Translations under genes and position numbers: made by a program
Part shown: piece after piece, positions 1 to 9,343 of the stretch
Layout of the letters: the number at the start of each line of letters is the position of its first letter
Position numbering within the stretch: position 1 is the first letter of the stretch
NCBI GenBank assembly: GCA_937896235.1
Contig: CALBMX010000033.1
Location: 1-64,000 of the forward strand
Reading direction: 5' to 3'
DNA: 64,000 bases
From: an uncultured bacterium
Lineage (GTDB): Bacteria > Planctomycetota > UBA1135 > GCA-002686595
The notes under the pieces: generated by a model
What the model saw: only the letters and a program-made list of their open reading frames with translations
Told to the model about the DNA's origin: nothing
Databases searched by the model: none

Positions 1-105
1 GATGCCCCCCGTACCGACAAGGCCACCGGACGGCTCAAGCAAAGCTCCCCACCCGCGCCACGCGCGCCCAACTCCCCCCCCCCTCGCGCCCCGCGCGCTA
101 ACGCA

Positions 106-984
106 CTAACGAGAAACGGCTATTGCGAGCGTCTGGAGTTGTATGAGGTCAAGTGTTTCTGCGCGGGCATTGGGGTCGATGCCGATGGTTTCCAGCGCCT
201 GGACTGCGTCATCTTTGGAGTCGAGTACACGACCGAGCACGGCGCGTAGGGTTTTTCGGCGGGCTTGGAATAGCGCTTCGATAAGGCGGTCCGTTTTCTC
301 CAGCTGCTCGATCGTTGGACGACTTTCTTTGAGCTCGAGGCGTACTACGGCGCTCTCCACCTTGGGCGGAGGCCAAAAGAGACCGGCTCCCACACGACGA
401 GTGAGGCGCGCGTCATAGAGTAAGCCCAACTTGGCCGTGAGGCCTCCCCACGCCGAGGTTCCGGGACTCGCGACGATCCGTTCGGCCACCTCCGTTTGAA
501 TCAGGGCCGTCATCACGCGTGGTGGATTGGGCAATCGAGACAGGGAGACCAAAACCGGAGACGCAACCGAATAGGGAAGGTTGCTGACAAGGTGCCAGTC
601 GCTATTCGCGGGAATGCGCTCCAGAATCTCCGGCGCAATGGCGCGCTTCTTCGCAAGCGCATCGGCTCGCACCAACTCCAAAGAACCACCGGGAGAGTCC
701 GGCGCAAGAGGCTCAAGAAACTCCGAAGCAATCCCAAAGAGGCGACGATCGATTTCAATACCAAGCAAACGCGCGCCGGCACCAAGTAGCTGAACACTCA
801 AGAATCCGCATCCAACTCCGACCTCTAGGACGAAGTCTCCCGGCTTCACGCCCGCGTCCGCAACAATCGCCGCAGCTGTGTTTTCATCCAACAAAAAATT
901 CTGGCCAAACCGCTTGGAGGGGTGGAAGCCCTCTGCGGCAAGTGCCTCCTTGAAGCTCTTCCAGGGTGGTCTTCTAAAAGTCAT
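106..984 (-). CDS. rsmA: 16S rRNA (adenine1518/1519-N6)-dimethyltransferase RsmA/KsgA
   Basis: A 292-residue protein of the usual length for RsmA, which dimethylates two adjacent adenines in the helix 45 hairpin of 16S rRNA using S-adenosylmethionine during 30S maturation. Visible landmarks are the N-terminal KRFGQNFLLDE segment (about 24-34), the SAM-binding motif VLEVGVGCGFLS (about 52-63), the acidic ribose-binding GIEIDR (75-80) and the catalytic NLPYS motif (135-139), followed by the WPPPKVES segment typical of the family. The start overlaps the stop of the upstream formylglycine-enzyme-like gene by 4 bases, so the two are probably co-transcribed. Identification is secure from motifs. 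Confidence 0.96.
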   Translation of the reverse strand: MTFRRPPWKSFKEALAAEGFHPSKRFGQNFLLDENTAAAIVADAGVKPGDFVLEVGVGCGFLSVQLLGAGARLLGIEIDRRLFGIASEFLEPLAPDSPGGSLELVRADALAKKRAIAPEILERIPANSDWHLVSNLPYSVASPVLVSLSRLPNPPRVMTALIQTEVAERIVASPGTSAWGGLTAKLGLLYDARLTRRVGAGLFWPPPKVESAVVRLELKESRPTIEQLEKTDRLIEALFQARRKTLRAVLGRVLDSKDDAVQALETIGIDPNARAETLDLIQLQTLAIAVSR

Positions 985-1997
985 TGTCGCGCTCCCTCTA
1001 GCAGGAATTGGAATCCCATGGTCTTACGGTCAAGATGGGCAAGGCTCTCCAAGAGGGCCATCGCATCCCCTTCCCCCGTCGAGTACCAACGCGCCCCGAT
1101 TGCGCGCAAGCGCCTTGCAGAAGAGGGGCTATCTCCGAGATCGCCTCCCACCTGAAGTAGGTACTCCCGCGCCTCAGCGACACAGCGTGCCCCAACCTCC
1201 TGGGACTGATGCGTGCGTGTAAGGGTCAGGGCGTTGAAACTCAAAGGTGCCTCCGCATCCCAAAAGAGTGGCCGCTGTCTCGACGAAAACGAGCCGCCCA
1301 AAGCGGAAACATAAGGGGACTCCTCTCCAGCGGCCGGCAACCCTGCGCCCGCACCAAATGGGTCGCCTAGCCCTGGAACCCAATCTCGCGTCCACTCCCA
1401 CAGATTCCCGATTTGATCATAGGTACCAAACGGCCCGCGACCACCCTCAAAGGTGCCGACGGGAAGTGGCCGGTCGAGTCCGAGTCCCATGGTATTCGCC
1501 ACGGACTTCTGCCAAGTATGACCCCACGGATACCTATGCCCGAGCCGGCCCGCCGCAATGTAAATCCACTCACTTGTTGTCGGTAACCGCATCCCGCTCG
1601 CCGCGGCATAAGCCTGAGCCTCCACGAAATCCATGCAAGCCGGCCACGCGCCTGTCTCGTTCAAGCTACCGCCGTCCCAGCCCTCTATGCCCGCCCAGCC
1701 ACGCTCCGCTGGAGATTGGAATCCCGCTCTTGCTAGATCGGAGCGCGTTGCCTCGAAGCGGTCCACAAGTAGCGAGACCGTCGTTCCCGCGAAATAGCCA
1801 GCTTGAAGCAAGGTGCGGCTATTGACCTCACCCGTCGGAACAAACTCGAGCTGTTCGAGTTTGTCCAACAGTCCCGATTTCGCCTCGATTGGATTCCCAC
1901 AAGAATGCAAGCCCATCGAGAGCAGCGAAGCTATGGCGAAGGCCTTGAGCCCGTGCCTTTGTCCTTGCGATAAGTTTCCCATAGACGCTATAGCCAT
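981..1997 (-). CDS. Formylglycine-generating-enzyme-like (SUMF1-fold) lipoprotein
   Basis: A 338-residue secreted or lipid-anchored protein: the N-terminus has a hydrophobic segment ending in LLSMGLHSC, a plausible lipobox. The body carries the SUMF1/FGE-fold signatures: RLPTTSEWIYIAAG followed by YPWG (about 145-165), GNLWEWTRDW (about 205-214), ALGGSF and a final GARC. True sulfatase-activating FGE enzymes need a pair of C-terminal cysteines; only one is seen here (GARC), so catalysis is doubtful and a ligand-binding or structural role is as likely. An extra C-terminal tail of about 75 residues follows the domain. The start is ATG at 1997 or the nearby ATG at 1982. It overlaps rsmA by 4 bases. 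Confidence 0.75.
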   Translation of the reverse strand: MAIASMGNLSQGQRHGLKAFAIASLLSMGLHSCGNPIEAKSGLLDKLEQLEFVPTGEVNSRTLLQAGYFAGTTVSLLVDRFEATRSDLARAGFQSPAERGWAGIEGWDGGSLNETGAWPACMDFVEAQAYAAASGMRLPTTSEWIYIAAGRLGHRYPWGHTWQKSVANTMGLGLDRPLPVGTFEGGRGPFGTYDQIGNLWEWTRDWVPGLGDPFGAGAGLPAAGEESPYVSALGGSFSSRQRPLFWDAEAPLSFNALTLTRTHQSQEVGARCVAEAREYLLQVGGDLGDSPSSARRLRAIGARWYSTGEGDAMALLESLAHLDRKTMGFQFLLEGARQ

Positions 1998-2040
1998 GTG
2001 CCCGCCGGCCCCATCCGCGCCGGACGTAACCGACGAGCGA

Positions 2041-2754
2041 CTATTCGCCCGCGGTCTGATCTTCGATCACAAAAATTTCAACGCGACGGTTGGCACTCTT
2101 GCCTTCATTCGTCTCGTTCGAGGCTACGGGGAGGCTAGATCCAAGTCCCGCTATAGCCATTTTGGCCATGTCGAGGCCGCCTCTTTCGGAGAGGATCGCG
2201 GCGACCTCTAAAGCGCGGTCAGCCGACAACTGCAAGTTGCCTTTGGGATAGAGCTTGAGGGTGGCTGGCTTCGTGACCTTGTCGCTATCGCTGTGGCCGC
2301 GAATCCAGAGGCGCTCGTAAGCCCCCGCTCCGATCGTCTTCGCCATCTCCGTGAGCAAAGCCTGCCCATCACTCGAGATTTGAGCGGAACCCGAGGAGAA
2401 CAGCACCGAATCGCTCATGCTGAAACCGTAGCCGCCCTCCACCTCGAGCAAAGTGACCTCATCGGAGCTGTGCCCAGTCCCCGCAAGTAGGTTCCGAAGA
2501 GATGCGAGGCGAGCATCGATATCCGCAGTATAGGCGGCGTCAACCACACCCTCAATAATGATTGGATTGTTCTCCATCGCGCCCTTCAGGGAGGCGTTCT
2601 CCGCCTGGAGTTGAGCGATGTACTCCGCGTTGTCATGGGCCGAACGCTGGTACATTTGGGCTGTGTTGACGGCGTCGTCGTACTTAGCCTGGGAGATGCA
2701 GGAAGTAGCGGTGAGGCAGGCGAGAGCGACTCCAATGAGGCGGATTGAACGCAT
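2041..2754 (-). CDS. OmpA-family peptidoglycan-associated lipoprotein
   Basis: A 237-residue protein with an N-terminal lipoprotein signal (VALACLTATSC, lipid-modified Cys near residue 19), a helical probably coiled-coil stretch (about 25-60) and a C-terminal OmpA-like domain (about 105-230). The OmpA domain shows the GHSDSD segment, the SADRALEVAAIL helix and the terminal NRRVEIFV motif that binds diaminopimelate in peptidoglycan. It likely tethers the outer membrane to the cell wall. It lies 43 bases upstream of the FGE-like gene on the same strand and is possibly the first gene of that group. The leader before the ATG is strongly pyrimidine rich and has no Shine-Dalgarno sequence. Confidence 0.85.
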   Translation of the reverse strand: MRSIRLIGVALACLTATSCISQAKYDDAVNTAQMYQRSAHDNAEYIAQLQAENASLKGAMENNPIIIEGVVDAAYTADIDARLASLRNLLAGTGHSSDEVTLLEVEGGYGFSMSDSVLFSSGSAQISSDGQALLTEMAKTIGAGAYERLWIRGHSDSDKVTKPATLKLYPKGNLQLSADRALEVAAILSERGGLDMAKMAIAGLGSSLPVASNETNEGKSANRRVEIFVIEDQTAGE

Positions 2755-2894
2755 GGGGATTGAGAGGCTTTGAGCTGGAGGAGAAGGGGCGGGAGCTCTT
2801 TATTCTACGCCTGTCTCGCTCCAGACGGAATGCGGATCCGCGGGAAGTAAGGGTCCCCTCCAGAATTACCTCGCCACGATTCCCTATTAGCCGC

Positions 2895-5696
2895 TTATTG
2901 AACGGTGATGTCACCGTTGAGCTCCTCGGTCAGGACTTTTGCCGGACTCAAGATATTCACCCAAAGGTTTGGATGCACGCCGATGCCCGCTCCGAAGTCG
3001 ATGCTGGCCCCATTGCCATCCACCATGGTGAAGTCCGCACAAACCACCCGATCCACGCGGCCTCCGGTGAGGGGGTCTAAAATAGAGCTATTCACGAATC
3101 CGGTGCTCGGATTAGCGGCGCTCCAACCGTTGTGAGGAATCTGCTGCCCCCCCTCATTCACTGTAACCGAGGAGTGATTCACGACGACAACAAGCCCCGA
3201 AGGGAAGGTCATACGGATCACGGGAGTGGTGAGATCAAGGCCCGTCTTAAGGGCACCAGAAAGGCTCATCCAGCCACCCGGGGCGCTTGCCTTCCGGTAC
3301 TCGATATGTCCGTATCCGGCGGCGTTCCATTCGTCTGCGAACGCGCGCATGGTGTAGTACTCCTTAATCTGGCTGGCGAACTCCAGGTAGTCGCCGCCGT
3401 TGAGCGCAATCGAATTCGACATCATGAACCCGTTATGCCCGTAGCTGATCTCCGTGACTCGATACTCGTAGCAGGTGTCATCCGAAAAGGGCAGGGGGTG
3501 CGTTTGTGGCTTGAAGAATCGTGTGTACTGCCCCATGCCAAACAGGCCCTTCATGACGGGCCGGACGACGTTGACCTCATAGTCGGGCATGATGGGCTGC
3601 TCTTCCCCTGAGGCACCTGGAGCTTGGGGCGACCCACCGGTACTTAGGCTTCGCCACGCGCCATCGATATACCCCATGTAGAATGTGTCCCAGCGCCTCT
3701 CTTTGAGCCAGAACGATCCCTCACCCAGGCTTGGCCCATCCACAAACTTACTGGCCTCTTGGAAGAGATGGCGATAGGAGTTGAGGGCTCCCCCGATCGT
3801 CCCATCACTTGGCGTGCGATGGTCACCGGAGATCACGCCCTGGTTGGCACCGCTGCCCGTCACGATGAGGTCGGGACTAGAGATCGTCATCACGTCGAAG
3901 TAGTTCGCGTTGACCCCGTAGTTAGCGAGCATCGTTGTAGCCTCGCGCTTGAAGTGATTGAGTGCTCTTCGCGGGGCCAGTAGTCGAGTGTTGTAAAGCG
4001 CACCGTGTGGAATCGATGGGTCGATTGCGATCCCGAACCCGACTCGGAAGTTGCCTTGAAAATCTCTTACGGCGTCATCCCAGTTGATATAGACGGGCGC
4101 TTGTTCGGAATAGGAGGAGTTGTCGTCCACTCCTTCGGCCTGATCCAAGCTGTAGAAGTCTGTGTACAGAGCCACGCGCCACCCACCGGCCACAGCGGTC
4201 TGGACGATCTGCGCTAACTCCGCATCCGTCCCGCCCGCCGGGTTCGCGGGACTGTGGCTCGTCGCGCGCCTGTTTTGACCGGCGTTCATCCAGTGCGTCT
4301 TCCACAAAAGCACGTCATCCATCCCCCACGACTGCATCCGAGTCACGTTTAGATAGTCCGTGGTATAGACGCCGGTTTGGTTCGTTTCCTTGGAATAGGC
4401 CACACCAACCATATGGCTAAAATCGTCTCCGTGCTTGCTCTCGGGGGCATTCGTTCTCACGAAACAATCCGAGACATCTTCGGAAACGGTAATCCACCCG
4501 GTCTCGTCAAGAAGCTCGACAGCTCCCGCCGTGTTGGGAAGGTAGAACATCTCTTCCGTAAATAAAGCCAAGTTAATCGTCGTCCAGAACAACGCCTCGT
4601 TGTGGACCTGTGCTTTGGATTGGAACAGATCGATGAATGTCGAGACGAACGCCTTATCGTCCAGCAGCGAGATCCCGATCTGATCCATGTAGTTGATCCG
4701 GACCTCTTCAAATGTGGAAGACTTTGACGCCGACACATGATTCCCAAGCGAAAACGAGCTAAACCCCTGGCTAGAAGACGGGCTACCGCCACTCACAAAG
4801 GCATGGACTTTCAGCGACTTCCCCGCAAGCGAGTACTCAAAAGTACGTTCAAGAGTGACGGTTCCGGAGCCATTATAAGCGGGCATGATGTCCTGGAAAA
4901 CTAGAGTCACCTGATTGCCCGCAACGTTGTGCGAAAGCAACGTATGTGTCCCGAATGTCTCCAGCGAGAGGGGGGAGAAGACGTGCCCGCCGACTCGGTA
5001 TGAGAAACCTCCAAAAAAGGAAGGGTAGACCTGGGAGGTCTCTTCGAAGATCTGAACCGTACCCGCCTGAACAGAGGGATCATTAAGGTCCAAGATGTAG
5101 CGAGTCACTTGCGAAGCTGGACTGACGTGTTCAAAGAGGTACCGACTTGTGCCGCTATCAAAAGTGACCACCGAAGTTCCCCGCGCCGTCACACCGAGAG
5201 GCTCCATCTCACCAGCATATTCGGGGATAGGTGCCAAGAGGCGGGTCACGATCAATTCCGAGCTCTCTAGAGTCAACTGAGGGTCCAGGAGATCGACATC
5301 AAAGATCTGCCCGTACACCTCTGCACCATCCAAGAGGGACGAGGAGAACGGCAAGTAAAATGGGATTTCGAGGTTATTCGGGACGACTACGATCAGCATG
5401 CCAACTGGATCGATCAGTAGCTCTGCACTTCCCGTGAGTGGAAGAGGCCCAGCGAGCTTACCACCGGAAAATGCCAGGAGCGTAAGGTGAGTCCCCGCGA
5501 TCGGCAGACTCGCCTGATGGTCGAGTCCCGGCAAGCTGACTTCGAATAAGAGGTCTTGCTCCATGAAGACCTCGAAGACCCCGGCCTTGGGCCCCTCCAC
5601 GCGGTACGAGGGGATCACATCCAAGTCTTGGGCGTGGGCAGCTCCACTCCCAGCAATCAGGAGCAAGACTAGACAAATACGTAGGAGGTTAGGCAT
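2895..5696 (-). CDS. Large secreted protein of unknown function, paralogue of the protein at 59099-61897
   Basis: A 933-residue exported protein. The ATG at 5696 is chosen because it gives a clean signal peptide (MPNLLRICLVLLLIAG ... AHA-QD); the frame stays open for 46 more codons upstream but without similarity to the paralogue. No family is recognised with confidence. The layout looks like a beta-rich N-terminal half, a central block with alternating hydrophobic strands and conserved aromatic and acidic clusters (RMQSWGMD, LLWKTHWM, ALYTDFYSLDQAEG, NYFDVMTI) and a beta-rich C-terminus. That arrangement is reminiscent of glycoside hydrolases with a central barrel, which is inference only. 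It aligns by eye over its whole length with the protein at 59099-61897, including the end SPAK.L.EE.NGDITV. Confidence 0.8.
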   Translation of the reverse strand: MPNLLRICLVLLLIAGSGAAHAQDLDVIPSYRVEGPKAGVFEVFMEQDLLFEVSLPGLDHQASLPIAGTHLTLLAFSGGKLAGPLPLTGSAELLIDPVGMLIVVVPNNLEIPFYLPFSSSLLDGAEVYGQIFDVDLLDPQLTLESSELIVTRLLAPIPEYAGEMEPLGVTARGTSVVTFDSGTSRYLFEHVSPASQVTRYILDLNDPSVQAGTVQIFEETSQVYPSFFGGFSYRVGGHVFSPLSLETFGTHTLLSHNVAGNQVTLVFQDIMPAYNGSGTVTLERTFEYSLAGKSLKVHAFVSGGSPSSSQGFSSFSLGNHVSASKSSTFEEVRINYMDQIGISLLDDKAFVSTFIDLFQSKAQVHNEALFWTTINLALFTEEMFYLPNTAGAVELLDETGWITVSEDVSDCFVRTNAPESKHGDDFSHMVGVAYSKETNQTGVYTTDYLNVTRMQSWGMDDVLLWKTHWMNAGQNRRATSHSPANPAGGTDAELAQIVQTAVAGGWRVALYTDFYSLDQAEGVDDNSSYSEQAPVYINWDDAVRDFQGNFRVGFGIAIDPSIPHGALYNTRLLAPRRALNHFKREATTMLANYGVNANYFDVMTISSPDLIVTGSGANQGVISGDHRTPSDGTIGGALNSYRHLFQEASKFVDGPSLGEGSFWLKERRWDTFYMGYIDGAWRSLSTGGSPQAPGASGEEQPIMPDYEVNVVRPVMKGLFGMGQYTRFFKPQTHPLPFSDDTCYEYRVTEISYGHNGFMMSNSIALNGGDYLEFASQIKEYYTMRAFADEWNAAGYGHIEYRKASAPGGWMSLSGALKTGLDLTTPVIRMTFPSGLVVVVNHSSVTVNEGGQQIPHNGWSAANPSTGFVNSSILDPLTGGRVDRVVCADFTMVDGNGASIDFGAGIGVHPNLWVNILSPAKVLTEELNGDITVQ

Positions 5697-5841
5697 GGGG
5701 CGCGAACTGGCGAGTAGGGCGGAACCCATAGAATCGGCCAAATGGCTCCAAAGTATGAATCGAAGCCTAAGAAAAGAGACCTTTGGGACGACTGAAGGGC
5801 GAAATAAGATCCGCACGAATCGAAATAGTGACAAAAAGAAA

Positions 5842-5881
5842 CACGCTATCTGTAGTTGGCGGTACCAAGACAGACAGCGTG
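5842..5881 (-). terminator. Rho-independent terminator
   Basis: On the minus strand a 12-pair stem (11 paired, one mismatch) with a 16-base loop is followed directly by TTTCTTTTTG. It sits about 45 bases beyond the stop of the gene at 5928-6422 and would end that transcript before the large secreted-protein gene. Confidence 0.75.
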
Positions 5882-5927
5882 AACTCTGAACCGCAGGGGG
5901 ATGCCCTGAGGTGATCTTTAAAGCGAC

Positions 5928-6422
5928 TTACTTGAGGTTATCGAAGAACATGCCACCAATACCGCGAGCGATGCCACCCGTCTTCCCTGTCGCGATTGCG
6001 ATAACGAGAGGCAGTCCAAGGATCATCAGAACACTTGTTGCCATCATCAGAGTACGCATCCCCATGCCTTCGAATTCTTCTTCGAACACGGCCATAGGTG
6101 TTGTCTCGATAACGTCATCCTCTTCGTCAATGTCCTCGAGGTCATCGACATCGTCGAGATCCTCAATTTCGTCAATGAGAGTGTCTGCTTCGGTGATCTC
6201 TTCCGTCGCCATGCCGGCGTCTTCAAAGTCGTCGTCTGCAAAAGCAATGTCGTCACCTAGCTCTGCGCGTAGGTCCTCGATATCCGAACGGCGAAGGCGC
6301 ATATCGTCCCCGTCGCGGAAGGCTCGAATTTCGCCCTCCGAGACAAGGCGCTTAAGCTCTTCCTCCTCAAGGTGGAGTTCGTTAAGGGCTTCCTGGAAGC
6401 TAAAAGTATCTTCGTTGGCCAC
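5928..6422 (-). CDS. Small acidic protein with N-terminal DNA-binding-like (MerR/excisionase) segment and C-terminal membrane anchor
   Basis: A 164-residue protein starting with GTG. The first 50 residues (FSFQEALNELHLEEEELKRL through RRSDIEDL) resemble the helix-turn-helix/excisionase fold in which a short recognition helix is followed by a beta-wing with RDGDDMRLRR. Residues about 55-110 are extremely acidic and probably disordered. A single membrane segment (about 123-147) lies near the C-terminus. The arrangement suggests a membrane-tethered regulator or scaffold; no named family is claimed. The gene lies 50 bases downstream of the 6473-6886 gene on the same strand, so they may be co-expressed. 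Confidence 0.75.
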   Translation of the reverse strand: MANEDTFSFQEALNELHLEEEELKRLVSEGEIRAFRDGDDMRLRRSDIEDLRAELGDDIAFADDDFEDAGMATEEITEADTLIDEIEDLDDVDDLEDIDEEDDVIETTPMAVFEEEFEGMGMRTLMMATSVLMILGLPLVIAIATGKTGGIARGIGGMFFDNLK

Positions 6423-6472
6423 GGTGATTCGTCGGTGGTCGGAGGGTTGGGGGGGAGAGGGACGCAGACAGT

Positions 6473-6886
6473 CTACTCGTCAGCGCCTGATTTGTTGAAC
6501 TGCTTTTCCAAGTCACGATAGGAGTATTCCGACTTGTCATTAAAGCCGTAAAGCTGCAAATCGAGGTCTAAGCGTCGCGCGCCAATCAATTTCAGGCCCG
6601 TGCTAGACGCTGTGCCGCCGGAGGCCTGATAGACAGCGAGCTGTTTCGCTTGGGTGTCCACGAGGTAAAGGACAGAAGCTCCTGTCCTGTCCACACCCGT
6701 GACAGCGATCATCTGACTATTGGAGTCCGATGTGGCGCCATACGGTACCTGCAAGGCGGCCTGCTGATCCATCGAGGTCTCCTGGAGACCTTTAGACGGC
6801 GCGGTAATCATGCCAACGCCAATCATGGCGAGTGCCCCTAGGAACAGCGGCGCTGCGCCTGTGGGAATGGTGATTTGAATGCTCAT
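6473..6886 (-). CDS. Small membrane-anchored protein of unknown function
   Basis: A 137-residue protein counted from the ATG at 6886, which starts immediately before a single hydrophobic segment (about 8-29, PLFLGALAMIGVGMI). The frame could begin 16 codons earlier at 6934, but those residues precede the hydrophobic anchor and look non-coding. The remainder reads as a small soluble domain with the patterns MIAVTGVDRTGASVLYLVDT and LAVYQASGG, which suggest a short beta-sheet similar to one repeat of a propeller, on the outer face of the membrane. Function is not recognised. It is probably co-transcribed with the acidic anchored protein downstream. Confidence 0.65.
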   Translation of the reverse strand: MSIQITIPTGAAPLFLGALAMIGVGMITAPSKGLQETSMDQQAALQVPYGATSDSNSQMIAVTGVDRTGASVLYLVDTQAKQLAVYQASGGTASSTGLKLIGARRLDLDLQLYGFNDKSEYSYRDLEKQFNKSGADE

Positions 6887-7115
6887 AGTTACAACAGGGG
6901 AAAAGTGAAGCGGACCCGAGGGCCCGTAACTCACCCTATATACTAGCGACCTTTGGCAGTTGCTCCAAGGACCGACAGAAATGCGTTCGTACTTTCTATT
7001 TTAACAGTCCCTCTGGAAGTTGGGGCCGTTCGGCCAGCCTCCTTGCCCCAGCAAGGCTCTTCGGTTGCTTCGACAATCCCGACTGCTCTGGGTACGGAGA
7101 CCGATTCTCCGGGAT

Positions 7116-8108
7116 CTACCAGCCGGCGAGGTCGCCGGAGATGCGTTCGGCGAGGTCTTTTAGGCTTACCAGGCCTAGCGGAGCCTCTGCTGTCCCCACC
7201 AGGGCAGCCCTCTGTCCCCCCTTGCTGAGCCGGCGAAGGGCAAATTGAACGGTGACGGACGGAGCCAGGCAATCGAGCCTGTGCAAGATGGAGTCGAAAT
7301 CGGTGCGCTGCTCGGCCGACCTCCCAAGCACCTCAAGCTGATGAACATAACCCAAAATGACCCCATCGCGGATCACCGGAAGACGGGAGTGCTCTGCCTT
7401 GGCCACCATCGAAACGGCGCCTTCAGCCCCGCTTTGGCCGTCGAGAATTAGGAATTCAACTTTATCCCAAGGAGTCATCACGGTTTCAAGCGGAATGCTT
7501 GCCAACGAGAGAGCGTTCCGCGCCAGGGTTTCTGACCGCAGCTCCATGGCTCCAGAGCGCGAGCTCTCCTCAAGCATCTCAAAGACCTCTTCGCGGCCGC
7601 GGCTACGTAGAAGGGCCGACTCCTGCACGCCCAGTACCTTCTGCACAGCGCGCGTGAGGGCTCTCAACACCATCATAAGAGGCCAAAAGAGGAAGTAGAA
7701 AAAAGCTATGGGCCAAACGGTCCAAGAGAGCAGGGCATAAGGCCGCCGGCGAAAGACGTCTTTGGGGAGCAGCTCCGCGAAGAAAAACAACACGGGAGTT
7801 AGCAGGAGCGTCACCGTCAAATCGAGCCAGGCCTCCCCAACAAGTTCGGATCTCTTGAGATAGTGCTCGCTGAGAAGCGTCACCAGCTCGATGGCCAAGT
7901 TATTGCCAATCAAGATGGAGATCAGAAGCCCCGTCTCGTCCTTGAGCAGCCGACGAATCCAGACTGAGGGGTTGTGGCCATTTTCGGCGTCCGCCTCGAT
8001 GCGCCTCTGCGAGACGCAGTAGAAGCCCGTTTCGCTACCGGAGTAGATACTTGAAAGTAGGACGAGTAGCCCAATCGAAACAAGCGCCATTGCAATGGTT
8101 AGGATCAT
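7116..8108 (-). CDS. CNNM/CorC-family transmembrane protein with CBS region (second of pair)
   Basis: A 330-residue hemolysin-family protein. It has a DUF21/CNNM membrane domain (about 1-170) with the motif SGSETGFYCVS at the first membrane helix, GNNLAIELVTLL, and FAELLPKDVFRR, followed by a CBS-pair region (about 185-325: PLETVMTPWDKVEFL, LPVIRDGVILGYVHQ). This family includes magnesium/cobalt efflux proteins. It lacks the C-terminal CorC/HlyC domain that its upstream neighbour has, so the pair may work as a heteromer. The ATG overlaps the neighbour's stop by 4 bases (ATGA). It is the last gene of the pilus-kinase-CNNM run. Confidence 0.88.
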   Translation of the reverse strand: MILTIAMALVSIGLLVLLSSIYSGSETGFYCVSQRRIEADAENGHNPSVWIRRLLKDETGLLISILIGNNLAIELVTLLSEHYLKRSELVGEAWLDLTVTLLLTPVLFFFAELLPKDVFRRRPYALLSWTVWPIAFFYFLFWPLMMVLRALTRAVQKVLGVQESALLRSRGREEVFEMLEESSRSGAMELRSETLARNALSLASIPLETVMTPWDKVEFLILDGQSGAEGAVSMVAKAEHSRLPVIRDGVILGYVHQLEVLGRSAEQRTDFDSILHRLDCLAPSVTVQFALRRLSKGGQRAALVGTAEAPLGLVSLKDLAERISGDLAGW

Positions 8109-9343
8109 CGCCTTGACCTCCGCTGAAGGTTCTCACCGGCAGAGACACTCATGTCAACGGACTGCACGCGACGGCCACGCACGTCATGCACTTCAAGAAT
8201 GAGATCGCCCCACTGCACCTTGTCTCCCGAGCGCGGGATTCGACCGAGCAAAGCAGTCACAAAACCACCGACGGTCTCAAACTCTTTAGGGACCACCTGG
8301 AAGCCAAAGACCTCATTCCAATCGTGCATCGAGAGTGAGCCGGCGACGCGGTAGTTACCCTCTCCGAGCGGGACAACCGTGATCTCTCTAGCCTCGCCCT
8401 CGACACGCAAATCCCCTACAAGCTCTTCAAAAATGTCCTCGACATTAACGAGCCCAGCCGTCCCGCCCCACTCGTCAACGACGACGGCTTCGGCGGCGTG
8501 CAGATCGCGCAGGGTGTGCAACAAGTCCAAGCTGCTCGCAACTTCGGGGACAAAGGCCGTCGGAGTCAACATCGAGGCGGGCTCGCGATCCGGATACACA
8601 AGAAGGTCGCGTACGCGCACTTGCCCCACGACGTTATCTGGCTGGTCGTCGATCACCGGTAGCCGTGCAAGGCGCTTTTGGATGGCCTGGCGAACAACCT
8701 CATCGCGATTGGATCCATCCAGTGCGAGGAAGAGTGCATCCACCCGTGGCGTCATGATTTGACGAACATTGATCAGCTGCAGCTCAGCGATCTCGAGAAG
8801 CAGATCGGCTTCAGAGGTGAGCATGTGCCCATCTTCGGCACTGCGCTCGAAGAGCTTGCTCAGGTCGCCCTGACGCAGATGGGGTTCAGCGACTCCATGC
8901 TCGCCGAGTAGGCGGCCGGAAAATTCGAGCAGGCGCCGCATCACATGGCGAATTGGACTCGTAGCTGCGATCACCGCCATCAGGGGGACCGCTGTAATGC
9001 GCGCGATTCCCACAGGCGCGGAGAGCCCAATTGTCTTTGGAAGGATCTCTCCGAAAATCAACAGGGCTAACAGGGCGCCAACCGCGGCGACGATCGCGCC
9101 ACGGTCATCTTTGCCAAGGCTTGCGGCGGTGAGGAAGTAAAGAAGGTTCACCACCAAGTTGGAGAACAGCACGGCGATCAAGATGTCGCGCGGATTCTCC
9201 ATGAGCTTGCGAGCGCGTTCGCCTGCACGTTTTTGTTTCGCCGCCGTGAGGCTAAACAGTGCTGTCTCCGCAGAGCTGAAGAATGCTGAGCAGCCCAATA
9301 AGAAGAGAAGGCTAAGCCAGGTAATTGCAGAACCTTCGATCAC
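8105..9343 (-). CDS. CNNM/CorC-family transmembrane protein with CBS and CorC/HlyC domains (first of pair)
   Basis: A 412-residue protein starting with GTG. Order: CNNM membrane domain (about 1-180, SSAETALFSLT and FGEILPKTIGL), two CBS motifs (about 195-320, QIMTPRVDALFL and LPVIDDQPDNVVGQVRVRDLL; EAVVVDEWGGTAGLV), then a C-terminal CorC/HlyC domain (about 330-405, REITVVPLGEGNYRVAG and FETVGGFVTALLGRIP). Members are thought to move or sense Mg2+/Co2+ at the cytoplasmic membrane. It overlaps the histidine-kinase gene upstream and the second CNNM gene downstream by 4 bases each, so all three are translationally coupled. Confidence 0.92.
   Translation of the reverse strand: MIEGSAITWLSLLFLLGCSAFFSSAETALFSLTAAKQKRAGERARKLMENPRDILIAVLFSNLVVNLLYFLTAASLGKDDRGAIVAAVGALLALLIFGEILPKTIGLSAPVGIARITAVPLMAVIAATSPIRHVMRRLLEFSGRLLGEHGVAEPHLRQGDLSKLFERSAEDGHMLTSEADLLLEIAELQLINVRQIMTPRVDALFLALDGSNRDEVVRQAIQKRLARLPVIDDQPDNVVGQVRVRDLLVYPDREPASMLTPTAFVPEVASSLDLLHTLRDLHAAEAVVVDEWGGTAGLVNVEDIFEELVGDLRVEGEAREITVVPLGEGNYRVAGSLSMHDWNEVFGFQVVPKEFETVGGFVTALLGRIPRSGDKVQWGDLILEVHDVRGRRVQSVDMSVSAGENLQRRSRR

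Noticed and set aside
1..105. Possible gene fragment at the left edge
   Set aside because: The 105 bases are C-rich and no reading frame with family signs is visible.
6943..7272. Small gene in the gap downstream of the CNNM pair
   Set aside because: The frame runs into the 3' end of the CNNM gene on the same strand in a different phase and shows no protein-like composition.
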